DNA of 64,000 nt from Burhinus oedicnemus (Eukaryota > Chordata > Aves > Charadriiformes > Burhinidae), in contig VFFE01009084.1 in NCBI GenBank assembly GCA_008921705.1, positions 1,939,139 to 2,003,138 of the forward strand. The letters are read 5' to 3'. Below the pieces are notes generated by a model, which worked only from the letters and a program-made list of their open reading frames with translations, had not been told where the DNA came from and did no database searches. Positions 15,001-27,000 of this stretch are shown here, piece after piece. The position numbers were made by a program, and so were the translations under genes. Numbering within the stretch: position 1 is the stretch's first letter; the number at the start of each line of letters is the position of its first letter.

Positions 15001-18000
15001 GGCCATTTTCTGGTAGCCAGCTATAGCAGCTGCCCTAAAATATGACACCAGCTGACATAATTTCATTGCTCAAGTACAGCCAGTAAACAGCTTGACAGAC
15101 ACCTGAAGAATCCTTAACCACCAGTCACCAACTAGAGTAGCCAGTTTGTGATGAGTGAAAAACACTGGCTGCTCTCCAATTAAGTCGGTCTTCACCTTCA
15201 ATGGGGGAAATGCATCTGACTGCCAAAAAACCCTCAGCAGCATCAAAAGAAAGGCCTCTGTGACACTGGCATCAAGTTTCTCCTCACTTAACACTCAAAC
15301 TGGGATGAACAAAAAAAAGAAATGCAACTGAATTCTAACATTCATTTTTTGCTCAAGTTTAGGGAAAGACACAGAAGAAAGAAATGCTGGCTTTGGAGTC
15401 AGCATTTCCTACCCTGAAGAATGTAACTATGCAAGAAGCATATCAACTCAACAAGGTCACCATCTTACTCAGTAACAAGAGGAACACCTCAAGCGCATAC
15501 TACTTAGTTTGCAGTAACTGTACAGACATTCAGATTATAATGCATACACTAGTGCACTGTGATAGTGATTTCTCTCTCCCTGTCTCCAAACAGGTCCAGC
15601 AGAAATAAACAAGTGCCCTTCCAGCCAAAAAGTGAGAGAACATCAAAGCATACTATTAAAAACAGTAGAACATGATGTAAATATGCATTTGGCTGGAATG
15701 AAAAAGATCATCCAATGCCATCAGGACACAAGCTGAAGTGATCTATGATGTGACCTGCTGTCTGCAAGTAATTTCTAGCTAAGAATGAACTGACCGAACA
15801 GGCTGGAATGACGCATTTTTACCTGGCAGGTTGGCAAAGGACAGCCACTAATGGCCTGGCTCTACTCATGGACTGCTCTACTACAAGGGTCAAACCAGCA
15901 TTACCATGCTAACAATTGAGGTTAAAGGCATCTTACACTGGTAGCAACCTGAACAAAGAAAAAAATGCAACTTCTCAGTAGTTTTGACAGCTTGCTTTTG
16001 TAAGAAAAAAGACACTTAAATGGATTTGATTAAGAAATATCATACGACACCTCCTTCATGTGAAAATGAGCAGTCACGCTTCTGATACAGGGCAGGCCTG
16101 GCTCTGCGACTTGTTTGACCAACCATTTGAGAATCAAAATTCAAAACTGTTATCAGAAGATTCTTAAGCACATAAAATAATGTAAATGTTCCTAACTCTA
16201 CCTCTGGAGCTGAAGCATCTATGTCCTATGATTCAACATGAAGGAAAAGGATTGTGCTCTACCTCTTTGGGGCCGCTGGCAGGCTGTATGTATTATACAC
16301 GTATTGCACAGGAAGAAAGAGCACTGAAGAAATACTAATTGATTCTTTGGACATCTTTTATTGTCAGTGGTATGCCAATGCTCTTACTGATGTCTTCTAA
16401 CTTTTCTTTTTCCTGGACTTCCAAGAAATCCTTGTGTTTATTACTCAAAAAGCATGCAGAATTCATGGCCCAAGAGCCGCCTCTCCAGCCCTACACAAGC
16501 TTATTGCCAGGATTTTTCAAGGGTACAGATCCATAGTTTTATTGGCAAATCAAGAAACAGACAAGTGCACCAGAGAGCCTGAGAATAATTTGCTCTCTGG
16601 AGGTTGCACAGTTTCTAGCATAGTTTCTTCATGCTTTTCTTCAGAGTGGCATCCTTATGTCCAATACTTGTTATTTTTGAGAAATTTTCTTGTTATTTTT
16701 GAGAAATTTTCTCGTTATTTTTGAGAAATTTTCTCGTTATTTTTGAGAAATTCGGCTCTGAAAATGGGAATGCTTACATTTAGTCATTTTCATAATATAC
16801 AAAAAGCAAGGAGAATATTGCCCTCTTTCCCACAGGATGTTAGTAACCCTTATCCCTCATTTATGTAAGTACTGGATAATTACAATTAAGTCAGCCTCAG
16901 TGGACAACAAAACATCAGTTGTACTTGTAAGCTCAAATTTTATTTAAGAAATCCTTAATGATAGTATTCAGGTTCATTTGTAATGCACATAAGGAGAACA
17001 TTAAAATAAGAACTGAAATTTTATACTAACAATAATACTGTAACAGTTCATGTGTCATAAGCAGATTTCATTCTTTATAATGTTTGGCAATTAACAGAAT
17101 ATATGCCAAGGAACTTAAATGTTCATACAATAAATGAAACAATTTGTAGTATAAATGAAAACCGAACAAATGAATCCACTGAGTTTAAATACCTAAAATG
17201 ACAAATGATGAGATCTAGCAGTGTTTTCTCAGTCTCTAGAACAAACCAGTGATAACTCTAGGTTCACCATTACTGATTAAAATATTTAGCCAATACCTGT
17301 CTAAATGTCTGTGTAAACATTTAAAGTGCAAGAGGACTGGGCTTAAACACGATGAAAAGTATAACTGAACTGCACAACTACAGTTTTCTTACAATTCAGA
17401 TGTAAGTGACAGAATTTTATCAACAGACTGAGACTGCACGGGCCGTTTCCCATGGAGGCAGCTTTAGCGCAAGTCAAACCTGAAGCCTGCGCTACCTGAG
17501 GGAGTAAGAGAGCAAAGGCATCGCTTCCGCTTTGAATGATCTGTAACACTGTTCTAACACTTGTGCCTTTGGCCACTCCTGGGAAGGTTTGCCAAAAAAT
17601 TTCAAGAATTCACAAATATGCCCAACAAACAGGTTCTGCGATAAATGACCTTCTGGCTAATAAGGTTAAAATGCATCAAGTTGTAAGCTAGTTACCACAA
17701 ACCTCTAAAACGCCTACGGGGATCACACAAAAATTCATATTGTTCCTTGCCTTATGGGTGGGGCACATCATCTCCATGAAGCGCCCGGCCCCGCTGGCTC
17801 CGCAGCGAGGAATCAAGGCAGTGTCCGCCTCAAGTTTATTCCAGGCTAAGTGCTACAAGTTACTGTATTACAGCTCAACTGTTACATTAAAATCAAGCGA
17901 GTCAGGCGAAAAAACAAAACAAAGAATATTGGGAAGAAGATGTGTGGAACAGTCTACTTCAGCTACAATTGTACAGTTCAGTATTTTTTTTTTCAATTTA

Positions 18001-21000
18001 TCTCATTGAAGTTTTTAGTATTACCAACTGCAACAAAACTTAGAAGCTTCACACACATCCAGTCTAAATTAATAGCACTGTAGATATCTTAACTATTCCA
18101 TTTCTTTACTGAGATATTTTAAAAATAACATTCATTCTTACGATAAAAAAAAAATCTCATACGCAATAATATTTAAGAAATTCACCAAAATACTCTAAGG
18201 TCACATTACTGTGGAATGGACAAAAGGGTGAGGCAATGTTTTAGGTAACATTGGGTTAGAAATAACATCTTTTAAATGTTGACTTCCTAATACAGGCTTA
18301 GCAGCGACAACAATATAATGGAATAATTAAATCGCATCTTAATAAATATGGATTTTACCAATGTTTTAAAAAGTAAACTGACATTTACATTTCCTGGAAT
18401 CAGCAACCACAACAACAAGGATATTAAAAAGTATATTACATCTGCACACCTTTTTAGGCTGACACCTTGACATTACAGAAAAGCAAGAGATTAAAAAAAT
18501 AATTACCTTTAACAGAAAATGTTTTAAAAGAAACAATATTATGGCTGCTGAACAAATGATGCATGTTTAGCATCAACTTCTATCAGTTCCTGAATTTTAC
18601 AGCTATTTCAAGTTAAAAGGTGATTTATGTTTTTTAATTCTTAAGACCCAAAAACTATAAAAAACCTTCTCATTCTTTTCTTTAAAATATTTATCTTAAT
18701 ATTTTAAAGTAAACCTCACTTCAAATTTATGGGCATTTGAAAGTCAATAGCCATCATTTGACAAAGTAAGAGCTACTAAGACACGCAATTCTGTATATAT
18801 ACCGCTTCCACAGTTCAAGGACAAGGTCTTCACAGGTTGAGAGAAAGAGAACAAGTGAGGGGAAAAAACTACAAGGAAAAAGTATTGCAAAAAGTAGGTA
18901 GCTGCTAAAATAACTGAAAACATATACAGATGAATTGGCTTCAGTCATTCTAACCAGTCTACCGAGATCTGCCACAGGATTCTGCAGGCTGCCAAGGTGC
19001 TCAGTATTTTAGACTACAGTTGGCTCACTGAAGCGCTACGTATTTAAGTGTATGTAAATATGTGTAGGTATGCTGGGGGAGGGAGGGGTCGGGAAGGGGG
19101 AGGGTGAGAGCAGAAGAGATTAAAAAACAGGTACAGCGAGGGAGGGGGGGGGATATCAATGGTCTAGCGCAACTGGCAAACAATTTTTCAGGCACCATAC
19201 TTCCCATCGCAACACACACCCACTAGCACTTCGTGCAAAGAGAGATGAGGAAGCTTTTCTAAGCACCTGTAGCCATTTACAATAAAACAAAACCGAAGTG
19301 AGGACACAGGCTGAAACAAGCAGCAGGTACCAAGGCGTGTTTAGCTTCGCCCCATTTATCACCTGCACGCTCACGCTGGACGACAGCGCCTCGTGGGACT
19401 AACACACAGCACAACCTGCTACCAGCAAACCATTTTTGCTGGACTTCTCCGAGATGTCCTAAAAATGACATCAGAGCTAAGCCCTGAAAAAATTAAACCA
19501 TCCAAAAGAGATCAAAGATTTAGCTTATGGTAAAAAGAGACGGTTGAAGAAGCCATTTATTTACACTCTTCATCTGTTTAAAAAGACCATTTGAAAAACA
19601 GTTTCTTATCAGTGAATTCAAAACTCCTAATAGATCATCCAGAATCAAAAATGATTTAGTAATTTATTCCTGACAATACCCTGATTACTGATTTAAGCAT
19701 CTCAACCAACAAGAAGACTTTCCTTTCTGCAGTTTGAAGTATTTTACTAGGCAGATCTCTGTTCAGATAGCCAGTCTTTCCCTTATCCACTCTTCAGTGC
19801 TGCCTTTCACTGTTCTAGCAACTGCAAACATCAAAATACTTGCTGAGTTAGCCAAGCAATATATAGTCAGCTTATTTAATCATTCTTCATAAGTAAAAAT
19901 CTTCTCTAATCCTCCAGTCATTTTTGTAGTACACTTACTTAAGTGGTGAGCGCTAACTTTTTTTTTTTCCCCCCTTTTGAGTTCCAGGAGCATGCTTCAC
20001 GTAAGCTGATGTAAGGACAAAAAGAGAGCAAGTTTTAAACATGATGGAATTCTATAGGCAACACTGCAATGACATGTCACAAAATAATTGCATATAATAA
20101 GCAGGAGTCCAAATTGGAAAGGAATTATATTTGAGCGTTTGCACTTCCTGTACAAGAAAGGCAGAAATGCAGCAACAGCAGTCAGCACCAGGACTGATAA
20201 ATAGACTTACGGCCCATATTTAAACAGAGACAATGGAAGTTCACAGGCTGAATGAATCACTTGGGGTATAGCAAGACAAGGGAGAACAAATCTGGAGGAG
20301 ATTTGTATATTTGGCTTTGGTAACAAAAAGAGGAGTGGAACCAGACTTGACCACACAAGCATTTGCAAAGGCAATCAGCACACTCCTGTTCTCGCTCCTT
20401 CAGCCAGGAACAGCTACTCCTTGTACCCACGCAGGCACCACCACCCTGAGCTGACTAGCGCATCAAGTGAAACAGGTAACAAAAATAACCGATTTTGTTC
20501 TCACCTCCTGTTTACAAGCTTGGATATGAATATTGTGCATGCCATTTTTGTTCCAATGGTTTTGCAATCCTGCCCCTGTGTGACTGCCCTAAAGGGGAAA
20601 CATATTCCTGGCTAAGAGCAGAAAAAATACAGTCTTTCCACACTGCAATCTTTAATTCCACTTCTTTGTCACTGGGTTATTTTCAAAATATTCAGTATTA
20701 GTTACCATATAGCAAACTTTTCAAATAGGAAAAGAACATCTTCTAGATGAATCCATCTACAGGCCCATACAGAACAGGTCACTATGATAAACCGAGCCTT
20801 TGTTTTCACATTTCAGAGCATTTTTAGTTCTAGCATATTGTCTGCAAAGCTTGGATCCTGGGCACTCTGAAGTGATTCAGAAGAGCTGTTTCAAGTATCT
20901 AAACCTTTCTCGGCATTTTAAAAACAAAATGTAACAATCTTTCATCTATGCCTTAGTCAGTTCTTGCCACTTTTTGGCTAAGGGACTTAGAAAGGAGGAC

Positions 21001-24000
21001 TTGACAAGGCCTGGCAGTCTTGTGAAGCTAAATATGTGAATAAGTTGCTGACCAACACCTATTTTCTCAGAAAACTGTGTACGGATATCAGTTTTAGTTG
21101 AGGCTTGGCATTTGTAGAGCCTTACCTCCTTTAGCATTAAATTAAAATGAGCCAAAAGTCTCTTGAGATGCATGTGACCTTCCCTGGGGAATTTTACACA
21201 GCCTGTTCTAGAATTAGTAAGTAAAGTTTCAGCGTCTACTGAAACGTCAGTAAAGGCTGAGTTACATTTCCAACTTCTTGTTCAAACAGCCCAAAGTTAC
21301 TTGCCCCTGATGCAATAAAACTGATATGAGCCAAGATCTTCAACAGAAAAAGGAAGGCTACAATTTGAGTAGGACACAGAGAAACTGATTTAAATTACAA
21401 CATGCACTAGTAAAGACACATAGGATGTTTCACTATATGCTAACCTGACATCGAAAACCAAAGTTTTACACCTAGAACATAACAGCTTATTTTATTGTTG
21501 CTTAATTCAACAATTTATAGCAAATCATGAAAAGCAGAAAGTCCTCTACTTTTTAAAAAGTACAAACACTTTCCACAGGAAGTTATAAGCTTTAAAGACC
21601 ACTTGGAGACAATGTAACATTGCAAAACTCTCAGTTTGTTCAGGCCGTGCCAGTATTTACAGTAGCACTTTCCTAAAAGAGTTAGGGCCATTTAAGAAAC
21701 ACATTTTCATTACACTCAAACTAAATTACAGGTTTAACAGATTTGAGCAGAATGGGAAAGTCTGATGCTGGGAAATACTCGGATCATTTATGCAATTAAA
21801 AAAAAAAAAAAAAAAAACCAAAAAAAACCAACAACAACAAAAAACCCAAACAATCAAACAACTATAAAAACCAGGTACAGACCTGCAAAGAACCAGTCTC
21901 AACAGTTTGTATTTACATTCTACTTCTCTACAAAAGCTACACATTTCTGTAATGCAGCTCTTTTGTCACTGAACGTTTACTCCCACTAGTCCTCCCAGCT
22001 TAAATAAAACCAGCCATGACAGTTTATCAATGAGTACATTGGGATTAGCTGGCAATCATGCCTATAAGCAAACAAGAAAGAAGAGTACAGAGGCTTCTCT
22101 TCTCTGCTTCACATGAATTTGGCAACTAGAAAGTTTGCTAAAAAAACTTAGCAAAAGAAGGCATATCTGGCAGTCACTGAGACCCATTTAGCATTATCTT
22201 TTGCAACTAAACACACCTCAGTATTGTGACCATGGCTTATTTTCTTCCACCTTTCTTTTGATTTGACGTATTTGAAACAATAAAGTTGAAAATATTGTCC
22301 TTCTGGGGTGGAGAGGAATTTAACATTAATCACTGTTTTCTTTGTAATACCTGCCTTAGAGAAAAATTTTATCAAAGACTCCTACTGCACTTCTGCCAAT
22401 TCGTCTTTCACGGAGAACCTCGGAGATTTGACCCACATCATCATATTTGAAAAATCTCATACACAACTTCTTCAAACTGTATTTTATCTTCTATTTTACT
22501 GGCCAAACCAAGTCTGTAGGAGTTTTCCATTAACTAAATAACTGATTTCATCAGCTCACTGCTCATTACTTTTTCTCTGAACAATATTTTCAGATTATCC
22601 AGCTATCAGAGTGATTTTTAACCAGAAACTTAATCCAATAAGAGTACCATTATCTAAAAGCCAACAAACTGTAAATATCAACTATTTCTGAATCAAGTCA
22701 CCAATGTCCTAAACCACACTATAAATAGCCACAGCCATCTGTCTGATTTGCCCCTTCTCCTCATTACTTTAACTTGTCTCTCTCCAAGGGCACAGTCTTA
22801 CCACGAAGCGAGCCTGGTTTCACCCCCTGCCTCTTGCCTCAGAAAAGCAGCAGCGAGGGCAAAGATCACCATCCGTGACCCCCCAGAGAGCTAACATCAC
22901 TAAATCTGACTTCCATCACCCACTTCAAGTGCTTAGCTATTATTTCCATCACATTCCTTCTATTGCAGTTGTTCACTATCATTTAACCACGTTTTATGTC
23001 ATTTCATTAACTCCTTCCCTATCATTTGGGTGGTTTTGTTTTTCTTTTGGCACTGTCTTACAAGGAATATTTTTAACAAAGTTGTGGAAAGACAAGCACA
23101 TTGTATCAATCCATTCTTCATAATTTCCTTGCGAACCTTTTCACAGGAAAGTTTACCCAGGAAAAATAATTTTAAGGTAACCCTATCAGGTCCCACTACT
23201 CCAAAGCAGTCTAGTGCTCTAAAGAAACAGTTATCGTTTATAAGAAATGAAAACTTTAGTAGTGAAGGGGACAAGAGCTAGAAAATTCCTTAGCAGGACA
23301 CGGGGTGTCTATACACGCAGTTACATACAGCATAGCAGTTTGTTGCAATTTAGAACATTCGTGAAACGCGGAAAAATGCCAAAATCTGCAAATCAGCATT
23401 TTTGCCAGAAAAAATGTTTGTCAGAAGCAAAACTTTCCACAGCAACATATGCATTGCTTGCAGAGACAAAATTTCTAGTCAAAACAAAAGCCGTACACAC
23501 ACACGCGCGCCTTCCAAGCTCATCCAGCCCAGAAGAAGCAGAGCTCAACAGCTTTGTCGCTTGCTGGGACAAGGATGCACATCGGCAGCACTCGGCTCCA
23601 CGGGGGTCCCAGCCGCAGGGGCAGAGTCCCCACCGCTCTCCCCCCAGGGGTGGCAGATGGCTAATTAAAAGGGAAATAACATCCGCAGCAGAGAATCACC
23701 CCCAACCAGTCAGAAGACGTATGGTTAAAGGAAGACACCAATATGGAAGACATTTCAAACCCTGCTTGCCTCAAGCAAAGATAGGAATTTCAGTGCCCTG
23801 CATATGCATTTGATCAAACTCTCGGCTTTTTTGGGATGGGCTTGTCCAATACATAATGACAACTCTGAAATGCCTTGGAAACACAGTCCAGAAAAATGCA
23901 GAATGAAAAAAAAATAAAAATCGAAGTTTAAAAGTTTTGCAGAAAAGGACACCCTTTCTCATCAACTCTCCCAAGCAGCTGCTAGAAGAACCAAAGAAAA

Positions 24001-27000
24001 GGAAAATTACTCACTTCTAAAGAGATATGAAAATAAATGATAATGCTCTAAACCACAGTTTGTGAACGCTAAAAATGAGGATTAATCATGTTAGTATTTA
24101 TTCTAGTGAATTACTTCACAGGGCATCATGAAAGTTTATTCTTAGGATAATTTTTCAATCTGCAGATGTCGAAGTACCGTAAACAGAAAGCAAGCATTAA
24201 AAGTGAAATACATAATTAGCAGATAAGCATCTAGGGGAACCCTGTGTGAATCTGTTTTCACTTTAATTTGAAATACACAGCTTATTAATGATACTTGCAT
24301 AGATCTAAATATTGATAGCCTCTTTTGCCCTGAATGAGCAAGATTATATAATAGAGGCAACAATAATTTGAAAATTTCAAGAAAAATAATTAGAAAATCA
24401 GAGTAAACATGGATATTTGCCAGGGAAAGCAAAATATAGGCACTTGATAGGAAGAGAAACCTTGGAAAACCAGCACTAGACCAGTAACTGAGAATAGAGA
24501 GTAAGCTGCCTGGGCCTGCCAACTCATGTATGTTATAAACTCCAGGAAAGNNNNNNNNNNNNNNNNNNNNAGGGGGGGGGGGGGGGGGGGGGGAGTGTCA
24601 CCTGAACAAGCATCACATAACGCAACAGAAAGGTACTCTACCTGAGTATCACATTTAGTTCCACACAATTAATTACAAGGAAAAGAAAGAGAAAATAAAA
24701 AGAAGCCCAGAGGGGAAGAAAAGGAAGATAGGAAATCACAGTTGGACAGACTTACAAGGTGTTTTTCAGAGACAAAGCATAGCTTAACTAGCCAACAACT
24801 ACAGAACAGAAGCCAAGCACAGTAATACTGTGGCAGAAAGTATCTGAAGTATTTAAATATCACAGCAGGTAAGAAACTGGAGATAAAAAAGAAAAGTCTC
24901 CACTACATAACAAGATGAATTGCAGATAAAATGTATGGGATACTAAGGCAACCATACAAAATAGGTTCTCTGCCACACAGCCTCCCAAGAGAGCAGATAA
25001 TCTAAGATTTAAATTTACATTGGAGGGAAGACTAGTAAAGTACAATCAGGAGCACTGCATCTTTATCCTGAGAGAGAGAAACTGCCCAACCTCAAATTTC
25101 CATTATACTGTTAAACACTTCCAAATATATGGGCCAACAAAAGGCTTCAGAAGGAGCACAGAACCGGTTTTTAATTAATGCTGCTTACCCTTCAGCTGTA
25201 CATGTACAATTTCTAAAAGCCATCCTGTAGTTGCTGAACCCCTAACATAGACCTCTCACACGGATCAAAGAACATTCAACTGCAAATGGTCACAGCAGAC
25301 GTAACGCCTGATGGCTATAGAGACAGCCAAGAATTTTGCACCTTTCTGAACATGACTCTGCAGCAGATAAATGCTGTTACAGCTCATGGCAATGCCAACC
25401 ACAGCTAATTATAACTTTATTGAGATGTTTTGGCAAGAGCCAAAGGCGTTCAAGCAAACAACTTCTAATCGGATTATATTCCCAGTTCTGCCACTGATAA
25501 TGCATGACTATGGCAAATAGTTTAAATACTCTACTTCTTTCCTCCTCTCTCATCCATAACACTTACCAAGCTTTTAAGGGATACCTGGGGGAGGAGTAGG
25601 GGGGAGGAATGACATGCTAGCCTCTGTTGAAGGGCACTATAAAAATGCAAAGTGTTATTACTATTAACGCACTGGGGCAGAATTTCTTAGGTCCTGTAAG
25701 ACAGATTTTTTTTTTCCCGCCAAAGCAATTTTTGAGATCTATATCAGCTATGAAAAAATGTCAAGATATTTATGAGATTCCACTGGATATGTGACACGTG
25801 ATGTTCTTATTGTACATAGCTAAACTAGTTACTTTCTACATAGTATTTACTGGATGCAGTGAATAGAAACATGATTCAGTTACTAATGAATTTTTCATTA
25901 AATCATGGAAGCTAAAATAAAAATTACTCTTTTGTCCTCATGACCACTTTAAATTCTTACAAGGGAACCCTCACTGAAGAATGTCACATCTGCCACTCTT
26001 CTCAGAGCAGTTGTTTGATGTTACCATAGAAAGTACAATTAAAAAGATGACTTCCCTACTAATTTAAAAACAAAACAAAACAAACCCACACCAAAAACAG
26101 AGAAGTGGTTCGCATTGCTAAACAGGCTCAAGACTCTCTTGACAAAGACGGTACTTTCAAGGAAAGACACAGAAAGAAAAGAGATGGACAGGAAGCAAAA
26201 GACAAAGAAAGGAGACCTAAAAAAGGAAGCCGAGTAGACACTTTTCAGTCTCAAACACGGCCAACTCAGAACCAAACAGTGGGCCGCTGGTCATGTGGAC
26301 AGCCCTAAGGTTTACAACAGAGATTTTCTTGTGAACAAAGCCGAAGAAGAAGAACAAGGAAGGCTGCATGATCAACTGCTATTAGAGTCAACGTAACGTG
26401 CCCATCACTGAAGTATCGGACAGCACTGGCTCTCGGCCAGCAGTTCACAAGTTCTTTAACCACAACATCACTATCAGTCCTTCAACGCATTAATGAGCCT
26501 ATCAATCCCACCGCTTTTCAACTGAGAACACTACATAACGTGCCCCGTAACACCGAAGGAGCTGCAGCCGGTCGCACAGGCCTGGCCAGGGGGCCGAGGG
26601 CCCAGAGGGGCTGCGAGCCAGCCCCGAGGGCCGGGGGGAGCCGCCGGCCGCGGAGGGGCAGCAGCACAAGCGGGTGGGGGGAGGACGGGGGACAATTTTT
26701 AACAGTGGCTTATGAACCCGGTGACAAGTTTCGGCAGCCGGCCATGGAGGGGCACCCGGAACACTCCGGGGAGGCGGCGAGAGCGGCGCGGCGGGCCGGG
26801 GCCGCTCCCCTCAGGGCCGGCCGCCATGTCACGCCCCTCCGCCGGGCGGCGGCGGCGGGGGGCGGCCGCCCTCTGAGGGGGAGGGAAATGGCCCGCGGCG
26901 CAGCCGGGCGGCCGCTCCCTCACGGGGAAAGGGACAAGGGGGAAGCCGGGGGTAGCGGTTAGGGCGGCCGCTCCCCTCCGGCTGCGCAGGGCCGGGGTCC

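Noticed and set aside
23247..23813. 188-codon open frame on the plus strand in STRN intron 1
   Set aside because: It has no recognisable domain and mixed low-complexity composition, and it lies partly in a locally GC-rich patch where stops are rarer. It is antisense to the gene with no sign of splice or promoter signals. Chance is the simplest reading.
24142..24522. 126-codon hydrophobic open frame on the minus strand near the gap
   Set aside because: It has no family resemblance. Its hydrophobic look follows from T-rich sequence, and no acceptor/donor pair or promoter was found.
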